Shown one piece after another: positions 1-7,776 of a stretch of 64,000 bases of DNA; position 1 is the stretch's first letter, and each line of letters starts with the position of its first letter. The stretch spans positions 1 to 64,000 of the forward strand of contig CADBHQ010000035.1 in assembly GCA_902794535.1 (NCBI GenBank), in the 5' to 3' direction. Source of the stretch: Fibrobacter succinogenes (GTDB lineage Bacteria; Fibrobacterota; Fibrobacteria; Fibrobacterales; Fibrobacteraceae). The position numbers and the translations under genes were made by a program. The notes beneath the pieces were generated by a model. The model ran no database searches, had not been told where the DNA came from, and worked only from the letters and a program-made list of their open reading frames with translations.

Positions 1-377
1 TTTTTTAAAGTCTTGGTCCCGTTAATCACGTTCGTATTATTGACTTTCCAAGAAATCTCTTGGACCCGTCACTAAGCACATCTCCGATTCCTTCAATCTT
101 CCCGGCGGCCTCGCGGGCCTCCGTTCTCGTTCGTTTGAGCTCTTCAGCTCTCTCGTTCGAGGGTGAGGCCAATTATAGAACTTTCTGTGACGATTGTCAA
201 GAGGTTTTGCGCATTTTTTTCATTTTTTTTCACTTTTTTCCATTTTTTCGTTTTATATCCACATAATAATCAATTTATCAACATTCTATTAACATGTTTA
301 TTCTGGCTATAGCCAATCATAGCCGTTGTTTTTAGCCAATTTTTCTTTTTTCCTGGTTCTTTTCTATAATTCCATAT
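1..377. other. gene-free AT-rich leader region
   Basis: I see no convincing gene here. The sequence holds a short perfect hairpin (CCAAGA, 4-nt loop, TCTTGG at 48-63), a GC-rich stretch at 105-160 containing GAGCT/AGCTC arms and two copies of CTCGTTCG, and then a T-rich and A-rich tract. At 250-300 there are DnaA-box-like words (ATATCCACA and TTATCAACA). The layout resembles the flank of a stable-RNA operon, but I recognise no rRNA or tRNA in it, so that is only a guess. Confidence 0.4.
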
Positions 378-542
378 ATGAGTTACGAATGCAGACACCT
401 AAGAAATACATTCTGCAACAAGCGGAAAAAGGAATGCGACCCCGGAGCACCCGGTTGCGTTCTCCGCGGACGGTTCGTATTCCCCTTCAGCGAATCCGCC
501 AACGACTCTATCAAAAAGAAGCCTAAACCGGACAAGGACTAA
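378..542 (+). CDS. small Cys-rich protein (54 aa)
   Basis: A 54-residue ORF starts at ATG 378 and ends at TAA 540-542. It has four cysteines (residues 5, 13, 20, 26), a basic middle part and a lysine-rich C-terminus (KKKPKPDKD). The Cys spacing could bind a metal, but I do not recognise the family. It lies six bases before, and in the same frame as, the acyltransferase gene, so the two are probably co-transcribed; the AAGGA near 534-539 inside it would serve as the ribosome-binding site of the next gene. Codon use is ordinary and the reading frame is clean. An overlapping ORF at 326-526 in another frame looks less protein-like. Confidence 0.6.
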   Translation: MSYECRHLRNTFCNKRKKECDPGAPGCVLRGRFVFPFSESANDSIKKKPKPDKD

Positions 543-548
543 CTCACC

Positions 549-1385
549 TTGTTCAAGTTCAGCTACATTTTCGAAAAGATATTGTACAGGGCACTATTGG
601 CATCTGGCTGGAAGCAAGATGTTGTACAAGCTAACTTGATATACGTACACCCCAATTATTCAAAAATAATTTGTTCAAACGAATATAAACAAATTATAAA
701 ACACCTTGCACATCACGTATCCGATATTCTTTTTGATTTCGGCTCATTCAAAAAATTGCCGCACGACTTTAGCAGTTATCCCTTCAAGCAAAATTGTATT
801 ACATATAAGCTAGCAGAAGGTAGCGAACCCGTTTTAAACAAAATGCGTGAAGGCGGAATATTCCTGACTGCACACTATGGCAATTACGAAGCGATTGGCC
901 CGTGGCTCTGCCGCTTGGGCATTCCGCTCAAGGCAAGCTATATACCGCTTAAGCCCGCATGGCTCAACCGCATTGTCGAAAATAAAATCCGTTCTGTAGA
1001 CAAAAGAAATTATTCCGTGAACGCCAAGAGCCCGCGCGAATTCTTGCGAATCCTCGATGACAAAAATTTATTCTGTCTATTGATGGATCAGGACAGCCGA
1101 ATTGAAAGTGCTACCACAGCAACATTTCTCGGAAGAAAAGTTCACGTGAATCCGCTGCCAGATTTTTTATTAAAGCACCAGCCGCAAACCCCCGTATTCA
1201 TTTGCTGGCTCGAAGAATCTGGTACAGAAAAAATCCTGCATGCAATTGAAATCACTCCGACAAACAACAGCGTAAACGACGAATTCAACCGCTGGCTGGA
1301 AAAACGAATCGCCGAAGATTCTGCGCTTTGGTATGGTTGGACTCACCGACGTTTTTACAGCTGCAATTCCAAGATATATGGATAA
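549..1385 (+). CDS. LpxL/HtrB-type lipid A acyltransferase family protein
   Basis: This protein of 278 residues belongs to the lysophospholipid acyltransferase family that adds secondary acyl chains to lipid A at the inner membrane. The HX4E catalytic motif is visible as HYGNYE near residue 108. It is followed by the substrate-binding region with YIPLKPAWLNR and by MDQDSR further on. It is slightly short for LpxL (about 300 aa) and lacks an obvious N-terminal membrane anchor. The start is a TTG directly after the stop of the small Cys-rich gene in the same frame; no ATG is available before residue 40. The exact acyl donor and position cannot be told. Confidence 0.85.
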   Translation: MFKFSYIFEKILYRALLASGWKQDVVQANLIYVHPNYSKIICSNEYKQIIKHLAHHVSDILFDFGSFKKLPHDFSSYPFKQNCITYKLAEGSEPVLNKMREGGIFLTAHYGNYEAIGPWLCRLGIPLKASYIPLKPAWLNRIVENKIRSVDKRNYSVNAKSPREFLRILDDKNLFCLLMDQDSRIESATTATFLGRKVHVNPLPDFLLKHQPQTPVFICWLEESGTEKILHAIEITPTNNSVNDEFNRWLEKRIAEDSALWYGWTHRRFYSCNSKIYG

Positions 1386-1405
1386 TTATTCCAATCTGGA
1401 ATAAT
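1385..1405. promoter_or_regulatory. palindrome upstream of GGDEF gene
   Basis: A 21-bp palindrome with 9-bp arms (ATTATTCCA / TGGAATAAT) lies about 60 bases before the diguanylate cyclase start. A very similar palindrome (TATTCCAA/TTGGAATA, 19683-19699) lies about 60 bases before the AGCS symporter start. No T-run follows, so an operator is more likely than a terminator. Confidence 0.4.
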
Positions 1406-1465
1406 CAGCTTTATCCTATTTCGCAGAAAAAACTATATATATGGATATAACAGAGTGTTAGGATT

Positions 1466-2803
1466 ATGCAGATATTAGAAAACGAAAATATCTCAAATAT
1501 TGATGACGCGAAGGTCGTTCAGCCTATCGCGAAACGCAAGCTTGTTCTTGTACAAATCAATAACCCTTCCCTCAAAAAATTTCGCGCCATGCTTTCGGAA
1601 GAATACCCCATTATCGATGTGGATTCCGAAAAAGAAGCATTGCAATTGGTAGACAAGCAGCACGACAATATTTCCGCTGTATTGTTCAACGTGGAACTGT
1701 GCAAGCAAAGCGACTTTTGGCTACAGAAAATTTTGAACGAAGATAAACGTTTCGTAGGCATTCCAAACATCGGCGTTTCTACAGTCGCGGATTCCGATGA
1801 CTACAAACTCTGCATTGCCCGCGGTGCAAACGAATACTTTGAACCGCCGTTCCGTAAAGAACTTGTCATGCTCCGGATTAACAATGCTATTAGGGGAAAG
1901 GACTCGGCCACATTTTCCGAAGTCGAAAAAATCCTGAAGGAATTGCCGTCGAACATTTACCTAAAAGACGCCGAAGGCAAATACGTTTTCGCAACTCACT
2001 ACTGGCACCACCTGCATACCGAAGGCGATCCGAACTGGACCATTCGCGGAAAGACCGATGTGGAAATTCGCGAAGACAAGGAAAACGCACTGAAGGCCAT
2101 GGAATCGGACAAGGAACTTTTGCGCACGGGCAAAGGCACCAACTACGTCATTAAAGAAGAAGGTAAAAACGGGATCGAATACCTGGAACTTATTAAACGT
2201 CCGGTCTTTGATGACGACGGTAAAGTTAGCGGAATTATCGCGCTTATCAATAACGTAACAGAAACTCAGTCACTTAAGCTGGAACTCGAAAAACGTTCCA
2301 AGACTGATTCGCTCACGGGCCTTTTGAACAAGCAAGAAACCGAAAGCGAAATTACGCGTATCACCGAAAGCAACAGCAATGAACGTGGTGCCTTGATGAT
2401 GATCGATGTAGACAAGTTTAAAGAGATAAACGATTCATTCGGTCATGCCGCAGGAGACCGCGTGCTCACGGCAATCGGAAACATTCTGCACAATTCATTC
2501 AAAGGAATGGATATCACAGGACGTATCGGTGGCGATGAATTTATGGTATACTTGCGCGATATCAAGCCCGATACGGCAATCAAGCTTGCCGCAATGATTT
2601 CGGATAAAGCAAGACACCTTTTTGCAGGCGAACCTTTAGAAAGGCACGTTTCGCTTTCAATAGGAATATCCGTATTCCCCGAACACGGTAAGAAATTCGA
2701 AGACCTGTACCGTGCATCTGACATGGCACTTTACTTTGTAAAGGAGCATGGCAGGGACTTTTACAAGATGTATTCTCCAGAACTGAAGAGTCTTCACAAT
2801 TAG
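1466..2803 (+). CDS. receiver-like/PAS/GGDEF diguanylate cyclase
   Basis: This 445-residue cytoplasmic signalling protein has three parts. Residues about 25-140 look like a response-regulator receiver fold, residues about 150-270 form a PAS/PAC sensor module, and residues 280-440 form a GGDEF domain that makes cyclic di-GMP from GTP. The active-site motif is intact (GRIGGDEFMVYL), with the usual DSLTGLLNK before it and LSIGISVFP after it. The position of the inhibitory I-site (RxxD, five residues before GGDEF) reads KGMD, so product inhibition may be weakened. There is no transmembrane segment, and no histidine-kinase gene is next to it. Confidence 0.92.
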   Translation: MQILENENISNIDDAKVVQPIAKRKLVLVQINNPSLKKFRAMLSEEYPIIDVDSEKEALQLVDKQHDNISAVLFNVELCKQSDFWLQKILNEDKRFVGIPNIGVSTVADSDDYKLCIARGANEYFEPPFRKELVMLRINNAIRGKDSATFSEVEKILKELPSNIYLKDAEGKYVFATHYWHHLHTEGDPNWTIRGKTDVEIREDKENALKAMESDKELLRTGKGTNYVIKEEGKNGIEYLELIKRPVFDDDGKVSGIIALINNVTETQSLKLELEKRSKTDSLTGLLNKQETESEITRITESNSNERGALMMIDVDKFKEINDSFGHAAGDRVLTAIGNILHNSFKGMDITGRIGGDEFMVYLRDIKPDTAIKLAAMISDKARHLFAGEPLERHVSLSIGISVFPEHGKKFEDLYRASDMALYFVKEHGRDFYKMYSPELKSLHN

Positions 2804-2954
2804 TCTTGTGTTCCTGGCGCATTCCCGGAAAATCTTCGTCTGTCCAGAACCTGGAATACCAGCAAAGATAAATGAGTGTGAGAACCGTAAAGCCTGCAAT
2901 GCAGAGCAGTTTGAACAACATAACAGTTGTCGCGTAATCGGTTGGTGTATACAT
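2580..2954 (-). CDS. possible small membrane protein, doubtful
   Basis: A minus-strand frame beginning at ATG 2954 encodes a convincing first 50 residues: a hydrophobic helix (VMLFKLLCIAGFTVLTLIYL) followed by a charged stretch. A GGGG-containing ribosome-binding site precedes it. However, the frame then runs more than 220 bases into the 3' end of the GGDEF gene, where it looks like a shadow. It may be a short membrane protein whose stop was lost, or chance. Confidence 0.25.
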   Translation of the reverse strand: MYTPTDYATTVMLFKLLCIAGFTVLTLIYLCWYSRFWTDEDFPGMRQEHKTNCEDSSVLENTSCKSPCHAPLQSKVPCQMHGTGLRISYRVRGIRIFLLKAKRAFLKVRLQKGVLLYPKSLRQA

Positions 2955-2985
2955 TCTAACCCCGTAGTGGAACAACCACAACACA

Positions 2986-3019
2986 CCAAAAACCGCGCCA
3001 AATATATATTTTGGCGCGG
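2986..3019 (-). terminator. rho-independent terminator (minus strand)
   Basis: Arms CCGCGCCAAA and TTTGGCGCGG form a near-perfect stem. On the minus strand the stem is followed by a TTTTT run, about 70 bases after the stop of the lipoprotein gene at 3088-3534. Confidence 0.65.
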
Positions 3020-3087
3020 CTCAAGTCAAACTGATTTGATTACGAAAATCTAGTATTAATTACACTAAATAGCTTACCGGAAAAAGG

Positions 3088-3534
3088 CTAGTTATTCGTG
3101 CGCAAACCGGCGGCATCGAACGTCGCCTTGTTTTTCGGATCGGGCACGGCAACCGTGGTAATCCAGTTGTATTCGGCAATGCCGGCAAGACCCACACGAG
3201 CGCAGAGTTGGTCGCGAGCCACATTGTAGGCATTCAGAATCTGGATTTTTTCGGTATCGTTAGCCTTGTCGATTCGTTCGGACCAACGCACTCCGAGTTC
3301 CACGAGAGCGGCACTTGCCTTCACATAAAGCTTGGCCTTTTCAGAAGTGATTTCCGAAGAAGCGGGAGCAGTGAATGCATCGACCTGCACGATAGGCACG
3401 GTCTTAGGAGTGGATGCTTGCACCTGGTTCATTTCAGGTACGTTATCGTCAGCGTTATCGCAAGCGACAAACACCGGAGCTACGAAAAAAGAGGCGATCA
3501 TCAACAACGCCACTTTTAGGATTCGTCTTGACAT
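3088..3534 (-). CDS. small lipoprotein of unknown function
   Basis: The 148-residue product begins with a basic N-terminus and a hydrophobic signal segment ending in a lipobox (FVAC, Cys25). It should therefore be a lipid-anchored periplasmic or outer-membrane protein. The rest is soluble, with an Ala/Glu-rich helical part (residues 60-110) and a few cysteines. I recognise no family. It lies 22 bases downstream of the tRNA-Met gene on the same strand and ends before a good terminator, so the two may share a transcript. Confidence 0.75.
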   Translation of the reverse strand: MSRRILKVALLMIASFFVAPVFVACDNADDNVPEMNQVQASTPKTVPIVQVDAFTAPASSEITSEKAKLYVKASAALVELGVRWSERIDKANDTEKIQILNAYNVARDQLCARVGLAGIAEYNWITTVAVPDPKNKATFDAAGLRTNN

Positions 3535-3556
3535 ATCAGCCTCTTTTTCAAAATAC

Positions 3557-3629
3557 TAGCGGCTTGTGGGCTCGAACCACAGACCTGCGGATTATGATTC
3601 CGACGCTCTACCAACTGAGCTAAGCCGCC
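3557..3629 (-). tRNA. tRNA-Met (anticodon CAT)
   Basis: The minus strand folds into a cloverleaf. The acceptor stem is GGCGGCT/AGCCGCT (closing pair G-U), the D arm GCTC-GAGC, the anticodon loop ATCATAA with CAT, and the T arm TGTGG-TTCGAGC-CCACA. The discriminator base is A and no CCA is encoded. The first pair of the anticodon stem looks mismatched. CAT could be elongator Met, or Ile after lysidine modification; the initiator is less likely because position 1 pairs. Confidence 0.9.
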
Positions 3630-3675
3630 AAATTTTTCCCAAATTTAGTCAATTAGTTTTAAAATTTCAAGGGGT

Positions 3676-4416
3676 CTATTCAAAATAAACTGTAGTTTCT
3701 AAAAATTTTTCGCCCCATTCGATCAATTGCCAGCCCGGCGCAGCACTTTTCAGGTTAAAGTACGGCACATTCGGGTCAATCTGGAACTGAGTTGCAGGAG
3801 CAACGTGCACGATCTGGCGTCCCATGTTCACTTCGAACTGGTGATGGTAGTGGCCTGCGTAAATATGAGTCAAGTTCTTGATACCAGCAAGTACTTCTTG
3901 AACTTCAACCATATTTTCCAAATGGTAACGCAAGTCCATGAACCGGTGACCACAGAAACAAGGAGGATGGTGCATGAACAGAATGACTTCGCCCTTGATC
4001 TTCGAAGCTTCTTCCTGCAACCATGTCAGCTGATCCTGTGAAACATTCCCGCATCCACTATCTAAAAAGAAGATAGTCCTTCCACCCAGGTCATAACGGT
4101 AATAACATCTGTCACCATGAATCTTGGATTCAAGGTCGAAGTACTTTCGCATGATGTTGAGGTCGTCGTGATTACCGGGAATGATACAAACCGGAACTTT
4201 GTAGTCTTTCAATAAAGATGCTACATGCTTGTATGCAGCCGCTTGCGAATTTTCAGCAAGGTCACCGGACAACACCAAGAGATCCAAATTTTGCATAGAG
4301 TCAGAATTCAGAGCTTTAAGGAAATTCGCGCATACGTCGATCCCCTGAACGAGCTCTTCTCCGTTTCCAATATGGATATCGGATATCTGACCTATTTTAA
4401 GCATCTTTGAAGACAT
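3676..4416 (-). CDS. calcineurin-like metallophosphoesterase
   Basis: The 246-residue protein carries all motifs of the binuclear-metal phosphoesterase family in order: ISDIHIG (DxH), SGDLAEN (GD), GNHDD (GNHD), MHHPP, and GHYHHQ (GHxH). It resembles CpdA-type cyclic-nucleotide phosphodiesterases and other small cytosolic phosphoesterases; the substrate cannot be read from the sequence. There is no signal peptide or membrane segment. The start at 4416 gives MSSKML before the first motif, and a second in-frame ATG lies four codons later. The gene stands alone, facing away from the bactofilin operon. Confidence 0.88.
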   Translation of the reverse strand: MSSKMLKIGQISDIHIGNGEELVQGIDVCANFLKALNSDSMQNLDLLVLSGDLAENSQAAAYKHVASLLKDYKVPVCIIPGNHDDLNIMRKYFDLESKIHGDRCYYRYDLGGRTIFFLDSGCGNVSQDQLTWLQEEASKIKGEVILFMHHPPCFCGHRFMDLRYHLENMVEVQEVLAGIKNLTHIYAGHYHHQFEVNMGRQIVHVAPATQFQIDPNVPYFNLKSAAPGWQLIEWGEKFLETTVYFE

Positions 4417-4753
4417 TTTGTTTGAACAATATAAATATTATATTGCCGCTAAGTTTATGATTTACACCACTTTCTTGCCAAATGTGAGCCATATCATACC
4501 GATTTTCAACATAAAACGGTGTACCGCATGTGAATTGGTATTGAAAACTCACCTTCAACATTTATCAACATTGAAAAAAGTGAACAGATTGAAAGTTTTC
4601 AACATTTTTCCTCATCAATTTTAGTTTTGCAACTTTTTGACCATCAATGAGTTATGTTTTCATCTTCACAATTCTATCCACTATTCACGGCACTAATTAC
4701 CATTATCATTTATATAAATAATTAGTGTTTATTGATATAGGTGTGGATTTGAC
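4417..4753. other. AT-rich intergenic region
   Basis: About 340 bases lie between the phosphoesterase gene and the bactofilin operon. I see no gene. The region contains repeated TTTTCAACA/TCAACATT words and one TTATCAACA, and probably holds the phosphoesterase promoter. No clear terminator hairpin was found for the operon that ends at 4754. Confidence 0.4.
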
Positions 4754-5173
4754 TTAGAGGTCTAAATCCTTAGGTGCTTTGACAGGCTGTTGCTTAGCAG
4801 ACTGCTGTGCTGCAGGCTGAGCTGCCTGGGCAGGAGCGACCTGAGGAGCACCCATCTGGCAGTTACCCTGGAAAATTGCACCTTCCTGGATAATGAGACG
4901 CTTGGTCTTGATATTGCCTTCATACTGAGAGGTACTTTCGAGAATGAGCTTGTCGGTGCATTCGATGTTGCCCTTGACAGAACCGGCAATCACAGCAGTA
5001 GTGGTCTTGATTTCAGCTTGGACCACGCCCTGACGTTCGACGATGAGTTCGCCTTCGATAGAGATGCCGCCAACGACATTACCAGCAACGCGCACGTCGC
5101 TATTGCCGCTGATGTCGCCCTTGATTGTCACGCTGTGACCGATCTGAGTGATTTCCTGTTCTTTAGTAGCCAT
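4754..5173 (-). CDS. bactofilin (polymer-forming cytoskeletal protein)
   Basis: The 139-residue protein shows the bactofilin core (PF04519). This is a run of short beta repeats with Gly and hydrophobic residues (SVTIKGDISG, DVRVAGNVVGG, ELIVERQGVV, AGSVKGNIE, KRLIIQEGAIF). Disordered ends flank it, the C-terminal one rich in Ala, Gln and Pro. Bactofilins self-assemble into filaments on the inner membrane and commonly position cell-wall enzymes or ParABS components. It is the last gene of the rsmG-parA-parB-M23 operon, 20 bases after the M23 peptidase gene, which fits such a partnership. Confidence 0.93.
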   Translation of the reverse strand: MATKEQEITQIGHSVTIKGDISGNSDVRVAGNVVGGISIEGELIVERQGVVQAEIKTTTAVIAGSVKGNIECTDKLILESTSQYEGNIKTKRLIIQEGAIFQGNCQMGAPQVAPAQAAQPAAQQSAKQQPVKAPKDLDL

Positions 5174-5193
5174 TTTTTACCTCTTTGGTTGAT

Positions 5194-5985
5194 TTAATAA
5201 TTGATGAAAAGCTCGGGATCTGTTTCCTTGCCATCTTTATTTATAGAATAGTGCAAGTGCGGTGCGCTGCTGTTTCCCGTATTCCCGACTGTTCCTATAA
5301 TTTCGCCTTTCCCGACATTGCGACCCTTGCGGGTACGAATATCTTTTAAATGTGAATAGCTGGTCTTGTAACCGTTCTGGTGATCGATGACGACTGTGTT
5401 ACCCAGTTCGTCTTGTTGACCTGCAAATTCTACAATGCCGCTACCCGATGCAAATACCGGGTTTCCTGCTTGTGCCGAAAAATCAATTCCCAAGTGGTCG
5501 TTTGCTTCACTGAATTTTTTGCTCACGATTCCGACAACAGGAATCACGTTTGGAATATGTTCCAGGCGGACCTTGTCTTCGTGCGGTTTCCAGCCACCTT
5601 CATAATCGACATCGATTTTTTGTGAAGGCGTGTGGGCGAACCTGCTCTTGTCGATAAGGCTGTTGACCTTTTCCGAATCGTTTTCGATGAACGTGCCGAG
5701 GATATTCTGGATACGTTCTTCTAAAACCCAGAGCGAATCGATTCTCATGAAAAGTTCTTCGTAGTTGGCATTCTGTTTTACAAGCTGGCCGTTTGCGATG
5801 CGGATGTTTTCGTAGTTCGCCATCATGCGACCGATACGACCTGCATTATATATCAGAAAGCCTGCAGCGACGACCGCGGCAATAAGGAAAAGTTTCAAGA
5901 GTAAAAACCACTTTCTGTTGATGCGGTAACTCTTGATTTCCTTGGAGTCTTCCGGAATAATTTGGACTTTATAGTACTTGCTCAT
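5194..5985 (-). CDS. membrane-anchored M23 (LytM) peptidase
   Basis: The 263-residue protein has a short cytoplasmic N-terminus, one transmembrane helix at about residues 28-47 (LFLIAAVVAAGFLIY) and a helical, probably coiled-coil stretch to about residue 110. A C-terminal M23 domain follows (about 150-263). The zinc ligands are present in HLGIDFS (H..D) and HLHYS, with the intermediate SYSHL motif. It is likely an active peptidoglycan endopeptidase in the periplasm. It starts one base after the parB stop and is followed by bactofilin, matching the known M23-bactofilin gene pairs that control cell shape. Confidence 0.92.
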   Translation of the reverse strand: MSKYYKVQIIPEDSKEIKSYRINRKWFLLLKLFLIAAVVAAGFLIYNAGRIGRMMANYENIRIANGQLVKQNANYEELFMRIDSLWVLEERIQNILGTFIENDSEKVNSLIDKSRFAHTPSQKIDVDYEGGWKPHEDKVRLEHIPNVIPVVGIVSKKFSEANDHLGIDFSAQAGNPVFASGSGIVEFAGQQDELGNTVVIDHQNGYKTSYSHLKDIRTRKGRNVGKGEIIGTVGNTGNSSAPHLHYSINKDGKETDPELFINY

Positions 5986-6987
5986 TTAGCGTTCCATGAG
6001 TTCCTGGATTCGGTTAAGGTCGTCCATGGAATAATAGTTAATAACAATCGAACCCTTGGTCTCGGTCGAGGCACTTGGATTGATTTGGACCTTTGTTCCG
6101 AAATAGGTTTCGAGACGAGACTCGAATTGTTTCATGTCGGCACTAAGTTCCGGCTTCGGCTTGGCTTCGACTTCGGGCTTGTGAATTTCTGGCTGGTCTT
6201 CAGCTTCAGGTGCAGCCTGTTCCGGTTCCTGCGGTTTGGAAATATCTTCGCCGCGGGCAATCGCTTCGATCTGGCGAACGTTCAAGCCTTCTTCGATGAT
6301 CCGCTTGGCGACTTCTTCGGGATTCTGAATTTTGTCGCTGCAGAGGGCGCGAGCGGCACCGCCCGAAATTTTTCCTTCTTCTATCCACAAAAGTACGACT
6401 TCTGGGAGTTTGAGAAGGCGAAGACTGTTAGTAATTGCAGAGCGCGACTTACTCACAATCTTGGACAAATCTTCGTGAGTATAGCCGTGATTATCGATCA
6501 ATTGTTGATAAGACTTGGCGACTTCGACCGGATTCAGGTCGACACGCTGGATGTTTTCGATGAGCGCCCATTCGGCCATGGCCTTGTCGTCGAGGTTTTC
6601 ATAAACCTGGGCCTTGATGGTCGGGAGTCCGGCAAGCTTGGTTGCACGGGTACGACGTTCACCGCTGATGAGCTGGTAACGGTCACCCACCTTGCGAACA
6701 GCAATCGGCTGAATCAACCCGTGCTGTTCAATAGATTCTGCAAGTTCGACCAGTTCATCGTCGCTGAAAACTTTACGCGGCTGGAACGGGTTCGGGTCGA
6801 TAAGGTCGACGTTGATTTCAACGACTTTCTGTGAGTTATCAACAGTTTCGGATTTTTCGACGGCGTTCTGCGAAGCATTTTCGTCGGATTGTGGATTGGA
6901 CTGCTGAATATCAGATGCTGCCGGAGCGGAGTGATCCTTGAGGATATCGGCGAGGCTGCGACCCAATGCGAAAGACTTTTTACCCAT
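5986..6987 (-). CDS. parB: chromosome partitioning protein ParB
   Basis: The 333-residue ParB/Spo0J protein binds parS sites and spreads along DNA using CTP. The N-terminal CTPase region contains NPFQPR and the GERR motif (ISGERRTRA). A KorB-type helix-turn-helix follows (about residues 150-210, with YTHEDLSKIVSKSRSAITN), then an acidic and Pro-rich linker and a C-terminal dimerisation domain. The length is typical. It begins three bases after the parA stop, inside a five-gene operon. Several parS-like sites lie 1.5-5 kb upstream. Confidence 0.96.
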   Translation of the reverse strand: MGKKSFALGRSLADILKDHSAPAASDIQQSNPQSDENASQNAVEKSETVDNSQKVVEINVDLIDPNPFQPRKVFSDDELVELAESIEQHGLIQPIAVRKVGDRYQLISGERRTRATKLAGLPTIKAQVYENLDDKAMAEWALIENIQRVDLNPVEVAKSYQQLIDNHGYTHEDLSKIVSKSRSAITNSLRLLKLPEVVLLWIEEGKISGGAARALCSDKIQNPEEVAKRIIEEGLNVRQIEAIARGEDISKPQEPEQAAPEAEDQPEIHKPEVEAKPKPELSADMKQFESRLETYFGTKVQINPSASTETKGSIVINYYSMDDLNRIQELMER

Positions 6988-6990
6988 TTA

Positions 6991-7776
6991 TTACTTTCCC
7001 TTATTCAAGATTTCTTCGGCGAGTTTCATGTACGCTTGTGCACCACTGCTCTGTACATCGTAAAGGATGGCGGGCTTGCCGTGGCTCGGTGCTTCGGAGA
7101 GTTTCACGTTTCTCGGAATCATTGCCTGGAAAACGGTATCGCTCAGATTTTCACGTACTTCTTCGGCGACCTGCTTGCAGAGGCTCAGGCGGGAATCGTA
7201 CATGGTGAGGAGCGCACCTTCAATCTTGAGGTTTGCGTTCAGGTTCTTCTGAACTTCGCGGATAGTCTTGAAAAGTTCGGTCATACCCTGCAGGGCGTAG
7301 TATTCGCACTGCACCGGAATCAAGACACTGGTGGCTGCGGTCAGCACGTTCAGCGTCAAAAGGTTCAGGCTCGGAGGAGCATCGATGATGATGAATTCGA
7401 AAGACTGCTTCAATACATTCATCACGCGTTCGAGACGGCGTTCGCGGCTCATGGCGTTCACCAGTTCGATTTCCATGACGGCGAGGTCCGGGCCAGAAGT
7501 GATGACCTTGAGGTAATCGAGACTCGTATCGAGGATAGCTTCCTTGATATTGTCATAGGTAATATTGTCCGGATTGTCGGCCATGTTCAGGACTTCGTGG
7601 ATATCCACATCCTGAAGTTCGTTATAGCCCAAACCCTGCGACGCGTTACCCTGCGGGTCCATGTCGATAAGGAGTGTCTTCTTTTCTAATGCGGCAAAAC
7701 TGGCGGCCAGGTTGACGGCGGTCGTGGTCTTGCCCACGCCACCTTTCTGGTTGCAGACTGCTATCACTTTACTCAT
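6991..7776 (-). CDS. parA: chromosome partitioning ATPase ParA/Soj
   Basis: The 261-residue protein is a ParA/MinD-type ATPase. It has the deviant Walker A motif KGGVGKTT (residues 11-18), the IDMDPQGNAS switch and IIIDAPPSL as Walker B. With ParB it moves the origin region apart. The ATG overlaps the last four bases of rsmG, and parB follows after three bases, so it is translated within an operon. The length fits the short chromosomal Soj class without an N-terminal DNA-binding domain. Confidence 0.97.
   Translation of the reverse strand: MSKVIAVCNQKGGVGKTTTAVNLAASFAALEKKTLLIDMDPQGNASQGLGYNELQDVDIHEVLNMADNPDNITYDNIKEAILDTSLDYLKVITSGPDLAVMEIELVNAMSRERRLERVMNVLKQSFEFIIIDAPPSLNLLTLNVLTAATSVLIPVQCEYYALQGMTELFKTIREVQKNLNANLKIEGALLTMYDSRLSLCKQVAEEVRENLSDTVFQAMIPRNVKLSEAPSHGKPAILYDVQSSGAQAYMKLAEEILNKGK

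Noticed and set aside
60..266. 68-aa plus-strand frame near the window start
   Set aside because: Low-complexity Ser/Phe-rich product, no start signal and no family; a frame across a GC-rich leader and a T-rich tract.
5962..6834. 290-aa plus-strand frame
   Set aside because: Antisense shadow of parB, with the Leu/Phe-rich composition typical of such shadows.
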